The position numbers and the translations under genes are program-made. A DNA stretch of 64,000 nucleotides from Falciphora oryzae (lineage: Eukaryota; Ascomycota; Sordariomycetes; Magnaporthales; Magnaporthaceae), in assembly GCA_000733355.1 (NCBI GenBank), contig JNVV01000029.1, positions 11,768 to 75,767 on the forward strand. The letters run 5' to 3'. The notes below the pieces were generated by a model. It made no database searches. It saw only the letters and a program-made list of their open reading frames with translations, and was not told the DNA's origin. Positions 44,950 through 56,898 of the stretch are shown piece after piece. How positions within the stretch are numbered: position 1 is the first letter of the stretch; each line of letters begins with the position of its first letter.

Positions 44950-47728
44950 AGTGCTGGGAACAAATCACGCAACTCTCTGCTGCTGTGGTCTTCCCTTGAG
45001 CGTGCCGGTGGATGCGACCCAGCGCCGCAAAATTGAACACGACGAACCGACGACAACCATGCTTTGATCTTCCAACGACCTTACGACGACTATGACGACG
45101 AGCGATCTGCCCAAACCCGAACACGGGTTATCTTTTTCATTTACTCGACCCTATTTTCGCCAACACTCAGCGGCTTCTTTCTCTTTAATTTCTTCCATGG
45201 CAAATACGTTCTCCGGCGGCTCTCAGCACCCACCCAAGTCGAATCCAAAGCCAGCCATTATCACCATTTCCTTCCAGTTCGTTTTCTCTACTTAATGCTC
45301 TGTACATGTGTCATCCCTTGGCTTCCCACGACGCGCATTCCCCTGCCTAACAAGGAGGCGACGGCGCAGTCGGTGGCCGAGGGCGTGCCAGTTTCACCTC
45401 ATGTCATCATCTGCCCTCTAGCTCAAGCAAAGACTTTCAATCTCATAATCTTTTCATTTCCATCTACCGTTTATCCAACCCGTTTTGTTTTGGTTATTTT
45501 CTTCGACTTGTTCCTACATCGGAACAGAGTCATGCGTGTGCGATGTAACGGTGACTTCCTGTAACCTCTACGTGTATTGGAAGCTTGTACATTCGCGTGT
45601 GTGGCCTGGGACTTTTCATCTTATTGTTTCTTTTTCGTTTGGTTCAGTGCCCACAGCTTTGTATAGACGTCTGTGTGGAGCGAGAAAGGGCAACCGGACA
45701 CGATGACTTGATTTTATATAGTCATCCTCTTGATTCTTTGGAAACCTTTAGTTGTTATTTCTTAGTGTGTGGTCGATAACCCTGGTTGCTGAATTCGTGG
45801 GACTTTCGAGATGTACTGGATATTGTGCTGGCGGTTGTTGGTACTCTACAGCACGCTGTCGTTCACCATTGGACCTCATCACTTGCTGCAGAGGGACATA
45901 TGGATGGCTGTCTTATTCTCTAGTTTAATGGGCGAAAAAAGCTATTGGTCTCATTATGCGTGGACGAGGGGATCCTTCATGGAACAAAACATATTTCTTT
46001 TTTTTGGCACGCCGGACTGTCTCGGACAGAGGGCGTTAAAAGCAGGCAGGCAGATAGTCCTTCCACCTATAGGTACCTTCATCTCGTATCTAAACAGAGT
46101 GTGCGTGATGTTCAACGGTCCCGGGCGAGGTCTCCTCTATCGCTTGTCTCTCCAGTGACGAACGTTTCCCCTGATGGAATGAATCGCAAGATGGCGGTCG
46201 CTCTGGTGATTGATATGCTATGCGGTAGTAGCTGGGACTGGATTCGGCAACATGGGACCGAGAAGAGGGATGGAAGGATTCGAATTCATGCGTTGTTTCT
46301 CCACGCCGCGAATCACACGGGCAAAAAGACAGTGGACAGTGGAGAGGAGACAGGCTCGCTGACAGTGTCGATCAACCCCCCTTGGGCTCGCGTCAATGCG
46401 ATGCAGATTAATGAACGACTGGGGGTAGAGACACCTTTCCCGCCGGATCCCTCGCCTCCTTTTCCCCTGACCTCTCTCAGGCCCCAGTGTTCCAGAAGCA
46501 TTCTTTTTGCCAGAGATTTTGCCTTGTGTGATTGTTTTTCTTCGTTCAAATTACGGATTGAGCTTCCGGTCAAAGCCGGCGGCCCTGCCAGTGGGTTTTT
46601 TTTTTTTTGTTTAGCTTCAGGGACGGTTCTGGCACGGTTTCCCGCCAACGTCGGAGTCGGAAGTGATGATGGGTGTTCGTGCTTGGTAGCTGCATACCAA
46701 GCTACGGCGGATACGTCTAGGTCCCAGACGAAAGGCTAAAAGCTGGTCGGATCACACGGACAGCAACAAAGCTAAATCGAGGGATTTGCGGCGGTGAACG
46801 GCTCGGAAATCCTGAGACGCCATCCATGATATCGCATTGTCGTTTAGGCGCCCGGCACCAAAGCGAGGCTGCTTTGATGGAGGGTGGCTGCCGCCAATTG
46901 TTTGGTCCAATTTCGTCGTTCGTCTCCATCCCCTTATTATTTGGCTTCCATCATCCTATCTAGCCGCCCCTAGCTTCAGGTCTTGGACTTGGGAGCAGCC
47001 CTGCGGAGAGGGGGTGTGTGTGAATGCGAATGCAACGCGAAACGCAGTTTCAGGTAGCATGGACGAGGCGAGCACTTTGGCAAGGGCGCGTTCCAGTGCA
47101 TCGCGCATGCATCTGTTGCAGCTTGCGGATGGAGTGGCTCAGCTAAAGCAAAGATGTGGCACGGCAAGCAGCTGTGGCGCCGTTGGCTGGGGGAATGGCG
47201 GTTGCTGGGACAGCGGGTGGCCGGGTCAAAGCCGTGTTTACTCGCGACGTCATTCGCCCAACCTCCATTTTCAAACACACCCAGCCCCCTCTCGGTGAAA
47301 ATCCAAGGCCGGCGAGGCGAGGCAGTTTCTGTGGAGACGGGCCATAACCACGACAACAGACTGATTCCTGCTCGATCTGACGGTTGTTGCTCGTTTCTCC
47401 AGTTCCGATTTCCTCGTGCAGATACCAAAGGCAAATTGCAGGCTGGAGGTCGATCGCCGTCGTCTGAGGCGGACAAGACTATCAAACGTTCCTAGCTTGG
47501 GGGAGGGCACTCTAGGCTCAACACCACATCCAACACCACACGCACAGAGAGAAGGCCGGGTACCTCTCTCGGTTCTCGTCATCTGATCGAGACATCTCCC
47601 ACATTCCTGCTGGCTGGTTTTCCCGGCGAAGAAACCAGTCAAGCGGCAACCCGAGACACACCGCCTCTTTCGCCTGGGCACGCCATACACATTCCATCGG
47701 CGGTTGGCAGCCAACGCCGGCGACAAAG
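44950..47728. other. Intergenic region of 2.8 kb between two plus-strand genes
   Basis: The first ~850 bases are T-rich on the plus strand with many TTTT runs, fitting a 3' untranslated region of the 43126 gene. The remainder should hold the promoter of the 47729 gene, including a CT/CA-rich leader just before it (47520-47700). No protein-like frame was recognised. Confidence 0.5.
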
Positions 47729-49267
47729 ATGGCCCCAGCCATCATCCAGGGCCTCATCGGCCGGGCCACGGGTGCTGCAGACCCGTCGTCGCTCGGTCCG
47801 CTGGCGGCCCGGGCTGTGCTGACGGCGCGCAGCCTGGTGCCCCGAAAGGACACCGGCCCGCGGCCGGACCCGTCCCGGGGCGCCGTCAACCCGCACGACA
47901 TCAACAACAACGCCGTCTTCGCCCTCTTCGGCCTCATCGGCGCCGGCTTCGTCATCGGCGGCATCTGGTTCTTCTTCTGGGCCAAGAACGGCGGCTTCTA
48001 CTTCAAGGAGAACGACTGGGAGGACTACAAGTCTACCGTGCTCCGCCGCACGGGCCCCAACGGCACCATCCTGTCAAACGTCACCCCCTCCACCGATCTC
48101 GGCGGTGGCAGCATCTACAAGGACGTCGACGACCGCACTACCGCCGTCTCGGGCAACTCCGAGGGCCTGCTCCGCGGCCACGGCCGCAGGTACCATGACG
48201 ACGACGCACGCACCGAGGTCACTGACGACACCTACATGACTGGGATCACGGCCGGCGTGTCCGACATCGGGGCTCGCGAGAAGCGGCGCAAGAAGAAGGA
48301 GGCGCGCGACCGCGAGCGTGAGCGCCGCCGCGAGGAGAAGGCACGTCAGAAGCAGGAGGAGAAGGACGCCAAGGACGGGAAGAAGAGCCGCAGGAAGGTC
48401 GGGGCCGACGGCGCCCTGATCGACGCGGAGGCCGAGGCCGAGGCCATGGAGCACCTGCGCAACTACCGCCACGAGAAGCCGGCGCGCGTCGGCGGCCTCA
48501 ACAAGGAGTCGGAGGGCAGCCAGTGGGACGGCTCGAACCCGAGCGCCAGTAGCGCCGGCACCCGGACCGAGGTCTCGGAGCCCATCCCCAGCAAGCACCG
48601 CAGCCACCGCCACCACCGCAGCCACGAGGACGACGACGCCAGCGGCGTCACCTCGGAGCTCCTGGGCGGCAAGCAGCGCACCCCCACGACGACGCCCAAG
48701 AAGTCGAGCGGCAACAGCGGCGGCATCCGCAAGGTCTACTCGACGGCCGACAAGGTGGCGGACCGCGAGTCGGAGCGCATCCGCGCCGAGGCCCGCCGCC
48801 TGCAGGAGAAGGGCCGGTCCGCCATTGCGGCGTCGTCGGTCGCGTCGTCGTCGCAGGCCTCGTCCAACCCGCCCCGCCGCGACTACAGCTTCCAGCGCGG
48901 CCCCGACGAGCGCCGCGGCTTCGCGATGCGGCGCATCGAGGAGGCCGAGTCGTCGGTCGTGTCGGCGGCCGAGGAGCGCCGGAACCGCTCAAAGAGCCGG
49001 ACGCGGTCCAAGAGCCGCTCGCCGCCCGACGCCAACAGCAACAACGTGCCGGGCTCGTGGGTCGAGGGCAGCGAGGCGGGAACCAACAGCGAGGTGGGCA
49101 CCAAGTCGTACCACCACCCGATCCCCGAGCTCACGGGTAGCAGCCTGAGCGGCAGCGGGATCGCGACCAACGACTTTGCGTACCAGGACGACAAGCGCAG
49201 GAGCAGGCGGACGGGCGGCGGGGAGCGGTCGGGTGACCGTGACCGGAGCAGCTATCGTCGGGGTTGA
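47729..49267 (+). CDS. Single-pass membrane protein with long charged cytosolic tail
   Basis: The intronless gene encodes 512 residues with an ATG at 47729. Residues ~62-84 form one strong transmembrane segment (AVFALFGLIGAGFVIGGIWFFF), followed by a compact conserved-looking motif (KNGGFYFKENDWEDYKSTVLRR, ~87-108) and TGPNGTILSNVTPSTDLGG. Residues ~180-235 are a highly charged Arg/Lys/Glu stretch likely to form a long helix or coiled coil (EKRRKKKEARDRERERR). The rest is Ser/Arg-rich and disordered, with SRTRSKSRS-like runs. There is no cleavable signal peptide, so the helix probably acts as the membrane anchor. No known domain was recognised. The TM-proximal block is typical of an uncharacterised fungal family. 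The strongly G/C-biased third codon positions fit a real coding gene. Confidence 0.85.
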   Translation: MAPAIIQGLIGRATGAADPSSLGPLAARAVLTARSLVPRKDTGPRPDPSRGAVNPHDINNNAVFALFGLIGAGFVIGGIWFFFWAKNGGFYFKENDWEDYKSTVLRRTGPNGTILSNVTPSTDLGGGSIYKDVDDRTTAVSGNSEGLLRGHGRRYHDDDARTEVTDDTYMTGITAGVSDIGAREKRRKKKEARDRERERRREEKARQKQEEKDAKDGKKSRRKVGADGALIDAEAEAEAMEHLRNYRHEKPARVGGLNKESEGSQWDGSNPSASSAGTRTEVSEPIPSKHRSHRHHRSHEDDDASGVTSELLGGKQRTPTTTPKKSSGNSGGIRKVYSTADKVADRESERIRAEARRLQEKGRSAIAASSVASSSQASSNPPRRDYSFQRGPDERRGFAMRRIEEAESSVVSAAEERRNRSKSRTRSKSRSPPDANSNNVPGSWVEGSEAGTNSEVGTKSYHHPIPELTGSSLSGSGIATNDFAYQDDKRRSRRTGGGERSGDRDRSSYRRG

Positions 49268-50304
49268 GAGGGAGTGTTGTTGTAGGTAGTGATGAGGAGG
49301 GTGGAGAGTGATTCGGAAAAGGGGGCACAGGCCTGTGAGATGATGAATCATGATCCGGAAGCATGTAATGTGTCTTTGTTCAAAGTTTTTTTTGGGCCGC
49401 GATACTTTTTGTTTTGTTTCACATTTCCGTCCGGACTGATCATTCTTGGGACACTTGGTCGACGACGAACCACGCTTCACTCGTGGATGGTTTTATGCGG
49501 TTAGGGATTCGGGCTTGCATTGCGGACTTTATAGCAGTAAATACACTCTCTTTCGGCACACGTCTGAGGACAAGTAGCAGCAGCCACACGAAGTGGCACC
49601 GTGGAGGCGTCAAGGCGCTTCTCACTTGGACTTTATGAAACATGACATTGCCCCGGGGAATCCTTTTTCACTCGCTAATGGTTAGGTAGGTGACTACTGC
49701 GTTGCTCCCGACGACTCACCCAAGCCACGCCTGACAAACAGGGGCGTACGCAAGTGTCCGCCGCCCTTTTTTTGAGTTCATCTTCACGCCGCAGAATTGA
49801 CCTGGAATTCGCGTTTACTTCTCACTGCTTCATGCACGCAGTGTTTTCAGTTTATCCTCAGGCGGAAAAGATGAACCAAGATCCATATCTGCTTCTCATC
49901 GCACGTGGCAAACATCGCCATATCGGTGCCAAGCCTGAGCGCCCTCTGGAGTTTTAACGGGTTTGATTTTATATATTTCCCACAAGACCCAACACCTAAC
50001 ACACGAAACGCCTGGGTACCGGATACAAGGAAACTAGAGCCCAGATGATGATACATGACCGTCAAAATGATCAAAATGTAAACGAATAGAAGAAACTCAC
50101 GCCACCACAGCGTTGGGTATATAATGCCGTGACTCCTGAGCGTCTAGCCGGACTTTATCAAAACGGGCGAAACACTAAGCAATGGCTTTTCTCCCTGTCG
50201 GCCTTGAGGAGGCAGGAGGAGAAGGAGAGTAGAAGGAAAAGAAAAATAGGAAAAGGAACAGGAAAAGGAAGGACAGAGAGGAAGATAGACCAGTGGTAAG
50301 GGGC
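49268..50304. other. Intergenic region between convergent genes
   Basis: This 1.0-kb stretch holds the 3' flanks of the 47729 gene (+) and the 50305 gene (-). It is AT-richer than its surroundings with T runs near 49385-49420. No additional gene is visible. Confidence 0.55.
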
Positions 50305-51886
50305 CTATTTCACCACCTTGTTCCCCTTGCCACCACCAGAGCCGCTCACCCCTGCGTCGTCGCCCGGGGGTCCGCCGGGCTTGGGCTTGTTCTTGGACCC
50401 GGGGGGCCTGCCGCGAGCCCGCTTCTTCGGCGGCGCGGCGTCGTCCCTGGGCTGCTCCTCGTCCCCGAACAGATCCCCCCAGAGCTTGGGGTAGAACTCG
50501 GGCTCGGGCTCGGGCTTGCCGCGCAGCGGCGGCGGCGGCAGGTCCGCCTTGGCAGGCAGGGCCTTGCCGGCGGCGTCAGGCGGCGAGAAGAACTGGCTGA
50601 AGTCAGGCTCGGGCGGCGACGTTGGCGGTGGTGTGGGGGGCCGGGAGGGCGAGCCGACTAGGTTGACGGCCGCGCTCGTGGGGGGGTCGGGGAGGTTAAG
50701 GAAAAGGTCCCAGGACTCACCCTCTAATGTATAGTCCGAAGAAAGGGGCGCCGCCTCCGGTGGTGCTGCCGGCACCCCCTCCTCGTCGCTTACCCCATCC
50801 GCGGCCGGCGCGTCGTCCTGCCGTTGCTGTTGCGGCGGCAGCAGCTCTTTGGGCTCGCTGGGCTCCTCGGCAGGCATTTGGGGCTCCTGCTGCGGCTGCC
50901 CAGGCATCCCCAGCGCCTGCTGCAGGATCGCGTCGAGAGCCTGCTCATCCTCTGGCGACCAGTCTCCAGGGAGCTGGAAGCTCGGCTGCTGCATGAGCTG
51001 CGCATACTCCTCGTGCTCCGCCCAGGCCGCGGTCAGCGCCATCTCTCCTTCCGCCATCAGCCCTGTGGAGCTGACGGATTGGCTGGCCGGCTCCGATGGC
51101 TGCGCAAGGTCGCTGCCGCCGGGGTTGGTGTTGTTTCTGCTGTCGGCGGGGGCGAGGATCTCCACGGACGGCGGCTCGCTCTGGGCCCAGATTGCGGCAG
51201 GGTCCGGGATGGCGGCGTCCTCGCCCGGTATTGCCCCTGAAGCACGGGGAGGAGGGGCGGTGGCGGCGGGGGTAGGGCCGGAAGCAGTCACAGAAGCGGA
51301 GAGGAAAGCAGTGATGGGACTGACGGGGTCAGCAACGGGAGCTGGAACAGGAGCGGGGGCGGGGGCGGCGTCCATGGCGGGAACGGCGTCTAGAGTGGGA
51401 GCGGGAGCAGCGTCCAAGGCGGGGGTGGAAGAAACATCCTGGGCGGGGACGTCCGGAGTCGCGGCGGCAGCGATGTCCGACGACAGGCTAGGCGTGGGCC
51501 CGATCCTGCGCGCCTGCTCCGCGTCGCAGGGGCCGTTGCTCTCGGGGCGCGACCGCTTGCGCCTGGCCACCGGCGCCACCGTACTGCTGCCGACGCCGGG
51601 AGTGGCGGCGGGCTGCGGCTGCGGCTGCGGCTGCGGCTGCGGCGGCAGCTGAGGCTGGTGTTGGGCCTGGTGGACGAGCCAGTTGTGGTCCCAGCGGAGC
51701 GTGTTCGGACCGTTCACTTCCGGCCTGCCGACGCACATACCGACGTGCCCGGGAGGCTGCCCCGCCGCCGTCGGTGCCGCGGGGGCCACGGGTTGTTGCT
51801 GCTGCTGGTGACGGTGGCGAGGGCGAGGGTGGCCGGGCTGCTGCTGGCCCATGCCCATGCCCTGCTGCATAACCTGGGACATGTGG

Positions 51887-51928
<42 letters not shown>

Positions 51929-52647
51929 GCTAGTGGATACGCCCCTTGGTTGGCTAGCCCCTGATACTGGTTAGCCAGCATCTGCGGCGTGGCCATTCCC
52001 TGGCTGGCCAGCATTTCCGGTGTGACCAGCGCCCCCTGCCTGGTCGGGTAGCCTCCGAGCGCGAATTGGCCCTGTGGGAGTTGTTGAAGGTGGCCATCAA
52101 CAAATGAGGGATACATTACCCCCTGGCCGGGCGTGAAGGCGTCCTGCCCCACTATCGGCATCCCCTGGGCCGCGATCGGGGAGGTGGCGTAGGCCATAGC
52201 ACCCGTGGACTGGGCCGGCAGGCCGACCACGCCGTTGTACGGGTTTCCTTGCCCGTACCCTGACTGCACCTGCATCACCTGCTGTCCGTGCTGCTGGTGA
52301 TACTGCAGTTGCCGCCGTTGCTGCTGCTGCTGCAGCCGCTGCTGATATTGCTGTTGGTACTCCTGCTGCGGCTGATGGTGGCCTTGGCTGGCCAGATATT
52401 GGGACCCGGGGTGTTGTTGATGGGGAGGGTAGTGCTGCTGGGAGAGGGGGGAAGTAGCAGGAGGCATAGCGTATCCGGCCGGGGGGTGTTGCGGCTGGAA
52501 GGGTACATATTGACCCTGGGAGGGCGGCAGGACCTGGGGAGGGGATGCCATGGAGGGCAGGGGGAGATCTGAGTGAGGGAGGGCTGTGTCCTGGGATTGG
52601 GGTGGCACGACGCCGGCACTACCTCCGAACATGTTGGGGTTTTTCAT
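50305..52647 (-). CDS. Glutamine/proline-rich nuclear protein with C-terminal AT-hook
   Basis: The single-exon gene encodes 780 residues, using the first ATG at 52647; the frame stays open upstream only to a non-ATG codon. The N-terminal ~330 residues are Gln-rich (QQEYQQQYQQRLQQQQQRRQ and a run of about 13 Gln near residue 240-253 from a pure CAG tract). A conserved-looking core, LRWDHNWLVHQ, follows. The middle is Ala/Pro-rich with DAAPA/PAPVPAP repeats. The C-terminal third is acidic with predicted activation-type segments (WSPEDEQALDAILQQALG, LEGESWDLFLNLPDPP), then a basic AT-hook-like motif, KKRARGRPPGSKNK (~745-758). Poly-Gln plus acidic segments plus an AT-hook suggest a chromatin-associated transcriptional regulator. 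This is inferred, as no DNA-binding domain other than the AT-hook was recognised. Confidence 0.85.
51891..51926 (-). repeat. Pure trinucleotide repeat (CAG on the coding strand, 12 units)
   Basis: Twelve uninterrupted GCT units on the plus strand give an in-frame poly-glutamine run in the AT-hook protein. The purity of the tract at DNA level predicts length variation between isolates. Nearby Gln runs (52310-52370) are made of mixed CAG/CAA codons and interrupted. Confidence 0.95.
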
Positions 52648-53623
52648 CGCGATCTTCCCTATAAACGTCGAAATAGGCCGGCGTCTGCTTGTCCCAGGCT
52701 TGTTTGAGTGTTGCTGGGCTTTGTTGAACAGGAAAGTGGTGGACTTGGGCAAGCTCGTTTGGTTCCAAGATCGAGATTTTGCCGGCCGGGTTGTGCTGTT
52801 GCGCTACTTGACTGGGCTACTCGAGTGGGAAAACCAGAAGAGGGAAAAGCAGCAGGGAAAGAACTGCCCTTATACAGCGCGCAGACTTTGACTTTAGACG
52901 TCATCCCTGACGGAGAAAGGAGCAGCGGGCTGGCCGCGCGAGCCGCGTGCCCAAGGCCCAAAAACACGAACCGCGCGCTCGCGGAGTCCCATCGGAGACA
53001 CGCTGGGCGGCAGCCCATCATCATCCCGAAAAGCCAATCCGCTACACTTAGGTAAGATCCTTTGACTTTCCTGTCGTCAAAGGCCCGACAGTCGTGGCTG
53101 TGTCGGCCCGCTCCTCCCAGAGTGAATCAGGACGCTCGCGGCCCTCCTTTTTTTCCGCCTAGCGTCCTCGCGTATTCGCGATTCAAAGAGAGGGCGTTTT
53201 AGCCTTCCTCTCGCGATGTAAACAGCTCCGGTCAGTGTGGTTCACTGAGACGATTTGCCACCACCAAAACCACGTGGGGTTGGGGACAGGGGAAGGGCGA
53301 GAGCAGCGTGGGCCGTCAAGCGAGAAAATAACCTTCTTTTTTTTAGATGTCGCTCACGTGGGAGCGGTGTCGCTGACCGTGCGATGAAAGGACCCATCGT
53401 ACATGTTTCTCGCTGGAAGCTGCTTTCCTCGAGGGAGGGTACATCTCGGTGGGTCATCAAGGTTCAGGAGCCCGCTTTCTCGCTTCCCAGAACCTTCTCA
53501 CCCATCTCGCCCATCCCCCAGGCGGCATCCGAGACCTCACAGGGCTACTTCCCTTCGTCTCTCACATTGAGCAGGTGGGCGGGGCGACCGACGGACCGGG
53601 AGCACCGGCCACACCCGCCCACC
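52648..53623. other. Intergenic region, upstream of the AT-hook gene
   Basis: This holds the promoter of the 50305-52647 gene and the 3' flank of the small minus-strand gene ending at 53624. The AT-hook frame is open for a further 35 codons beyond its ATG, without another ATG. No tRNA or other gene was recognised. Confidence 0.5.
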
Positions 53624-54073
53624 CTACCCCCTCCTCGAGTACGAGGCAGACCCGTACCGTGCCGTGACCGTGGCCGTCCCGCCGCTCCCAACCAGGCGCA
53701 TGAAGAACTCCCTGGCCAAACTGTACGTCGAAACCATGAAGCCCTCCCGGGCGAGCAGCGCCTGCGACGAGGCCCGCCTTGCCGACTCCTCATCCCTGCT
53801 CAGGGCCGAGCCGTCGCCCAGGTCGTCCCACCCCTGGCGGAGCTCGTCGACAAAATCGTCCTCGAGCATGTCGTAGCTCTCCATCGTCTCGTTGCTCTTC
53901 GTGTTTTCCGGTTTGGCGCCGACATAGCCCTGGTCGACGGGCAGACGCTGGTGCTGGTGCTGGTGGGTCTGGCGGGTGTTGAATTTGCGCCTGCTGCCGC
54001 CACCGTCCCCCGAATGTTGTCTCCGAGGTTGAGGCAGCACCTTGGCATCTTTAGGCTTTGGCTGACGATCCAT
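53624..54073 (-). CDS. Small hypothetical protein (149 residues)
   Basis: The ATG at 54073 and TAG at 53626-53624 delimit an intronless frame. The first ~60 residues are basic and disordered with a His/Gln run (HQHQHQR). From about residue 62 the composition becomes protein-like: ESYDMLEDDFVDELRQGWDDL, then DEESARRASSQALLAREGFMVSTYSLAREFFMRLVGSGG, which would form amphipathic helices. A short Tyr/Arg tail ends it. There is no signal peptide, transmembrane segment or known domain. An upstream exon is possible but was not identified. The ordered helical part and the G/C-ending codons argue for a real gene, with moderate certainty. Confidence 0.55.
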   Translation of the reverse strand: MDRQPKPKDAKVLPQPRRQHSGDGGGSRRKFNTRQTHQHQHQRLPVDQGYVGAKPENTKSNETMESYDMLEDDFVDELRQGWDDLGDGSALSRDEESARRASSQALLAREGFMVSTYSLAREFFMRLVGSGGTATVTARYGSASYSRRG

Positions 54074-56898
54074 TATTGCAGTGTTGTTCTCTGGCCAGAC
54101 AGCTGCATGTGATGGAGGCCTGCTGGACGGAGCTAGAAGGGGAAGGACCAGGGCGTTAGCTGTTATTTTTGATATTATACTTAAATAGAAGTCGAGTATT
54201 ACCCAGTCGCGTCGATAACCTTGACTCCATTTTTAGGGAGTGTTGGTGTGTGGTGGTGTCGACTTGACGTGGCGCGAGTCCACGTGAGGCAGCACGAGGT
54301 GATGGGATCAAATCGTGCAGTTCCCAAACCAGGCCGATGGCACCGGCGTCGTCAGGCACATCTCAGTAGCCCGAAGAGCGGCAGCAGCAGCACACGATGC
54401 GCCAGAATCGTTGGTAAGAGTATAAGTTGGTGGGTGGGTGGACAGGCAGGGCTGCGCGACCTAAGGCCGATGATCGCGGATGGGAGACCAACAGGCTTTT
54501 GAAGCCACAGTCCGCAAATATCAAGGTTCCCTGGTGGCCAGCTCCAGGGCCCAGGGGAAAATGAAAGGATAAAAAATACAAAAGTGAAAGACTAAAATGG
54601 CGTTGGCCGGAAGGGAGGTGGGTTTAAGGTGAGGAGGGGGGTGTAGATCGTCCCAAGATGCTTCCAGACGTCGCAGACCTGACTCTGGGGAGCAGGCGGC
54701 TCTGGGCTGGGTCCTTTGAATAAACCTTCCTTGGGTACGGGTTGCCTTTTGTGGCTGCGGCGGCGAACCGATGGGAGAAGGTGTCACCTTCCCACTGTGT
54801 GAGGTGTGGTTGTGAAGGTAAAAATATGTGGATATTTGGGATATTTGGTTTGATGGCAGGCCGCAGCAGTCTGTCGGGGAAACAAAAGAAGACAGAATAA
54901 TAATCAGAAGAAATGACGGAAGAAAAGAAGAGAGAAAGAAGGGAAAGGAAAGCTTGTGCAAGCCTCACTCCCATCAATGCTTCTTCTTCCCCATCCCTCC
55001 CCCGTCAACCACCTAGGCAGGCAGGCAGACAGGCAAGACGACGGGACAGGCAGCCTGCCGCGGCGCCATCTCTGCACAACTCCAAGTCGTGCTGCGGACA
55101 AAAGCAGCCAACCGACAAGGCCCCAAAGTGGGCGCCCAGCCAACCAGACCACGCGGATCGGCCGGAGAGGAGTTTGACTCCCCTTGCTCTCGATCTAGTG
55201 CTAGCACGAAGCGTGTGTTGCGCCCGTGGACGATCCAAGTGGACAATTGGATGAATCCCGTGGAAGCCAGGGGTGCTGGTGAGTCGTAGAAGGGTTGAGT
55301 CGAGCCCGTGCAGGAAAAAGACATGGACCCTTGGACTGCACTAGAGGAGAAATCAATCAATCAATTGATCCCCAGGCCACACCGTCTGTGCAATCCAAGC
55401 CGTTCCATTCCCGCCACTGTGTTGGTGGTGCATCTGCTCGATGCAGCGGAACGCTCTCCCCGCCCAAACGGCCTCGACCATTGCCGTCCACTCGGTTCCT
55501 TTTGGGGCTGCACACCTTCGCATTCGGGGGTAGTAGCCTGTGGTGCGACACCATCCGCGCTCTCGGCGGTCAATGACGGTGTGTGCTGGTGTGTGTGTCT
55601 GTGCCTGTGTTCCTTCTGTCATCCCAAGCTAACGGACGGACCCGTGGAGAAAAACGCAGATCGAAAGACGACGACAAAACACAACGCAATTGCATTCCCC
55701 TTTGATACGAGACGACCACTTGACCGTTTGTTTCGCCGAACGAGTAAAAAAGATGGATGCAGCTGGAAAGGATAGGATGAATCAGCAACGCGGCTGATGA
55801 CCCTGATTCTTGCGCCCGTCAGCTGGATGCTGCAGCAGCACGCTCATGTTGACCCTGAGCCAGATGACGTGGGGGTGCTCCCACACCCACGCCTGTCTCC
55901 TGATTCGCCCCGGCATCGGAAACGAAAAAAAAAGGAAAGACATCGATCGACAGCCATGACAAGCACCGACATGTCCGCCATGTGCAGCCCTCCCTATCTT
56001 CGTGCTTACGGCCGCTGGTGTCCAAAAGCCATTGGAAGTGGCCAGCACTACCAGCCTTGCTTTTTATCAGTCCCTTCCTTGCGCCACCCGCCCTTGTAGC
56101 CATCGTCGATTCTCACGCGTCGGGAAGCGGAGACCCAGATGGAAGCAGCCCGGATCCGGGCCGGGCGCCCCTGTTCCCATCCGGAATCACACCCGGCGCA
56201 CTGTGTGCCCCCCGGTTCCGTCTGCAGCGGGCGGCTCACGAGGCAAAACGTGATGCAGGTACATGCCTACAATAGTAGCGGTCAAAGTGGCTGCGGGCTC
56301 GCGACGTTGGAAAAAGGGGGCGTCGCGACATAGTAGCGGTCAGCGGCTGCTCTAGTCAGTCCGGGCGCATCGAGTCGAGGGCTCGGTAGCTTGATTGAAC
56401 ACATCAGGTAGGTGCTTGACTCCCCGTGGGGATGGAAGCAAGACAGAACCGTTGTTGACAGATCGCGATACCCTCGGGAGTCACCCGTGTCAACCCCTTC
56501 CCATTGCCCCATTCCCCGCATATACTCCAACCCCTGCCTGTCAACCTGCATGGAGATTTTAAATTCTCAATGCGTTTCTTATGGAGTCGGCGTCAACAAT
56601 CGAGCGGTCAGCGGCGTATTTCCTGTCGTCCTCTGTCAGGAAACTCCGTGTGCCCGAGCGACACCTCTAACGGCGACGCCCAACGGTCAAGGCCAACCAA
56701 GCTCCCGGGATTTCCCGTGTTCCAGGTGTCGTCCGAATCTGCAGGCTTTTGCAGCCATATAAGCGTCACTCGTATCGTCACTCAGAGCCCAAAGGCGTTC
56801 ACACAATATGCCGCATTATAGTCTATGTTCTGGGCGTAAACCCAATCATATTAAGACGCGTAAAACACCACACGCATATCCCCATGCTTGTTTTGACC
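54074..56898. other. Intergenic region of 2.8 kb
   Basis: This lies between the small gene at 53624-54073 and the GH43 gene, both on the minus strand. It contains GCAG/GGCA tandem words near 55015-55035 and scattered A runs. Every frame looks non-coding. The part just left of 56899 is the 3' flank of the GH43 gene. Confidence 0.5.
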
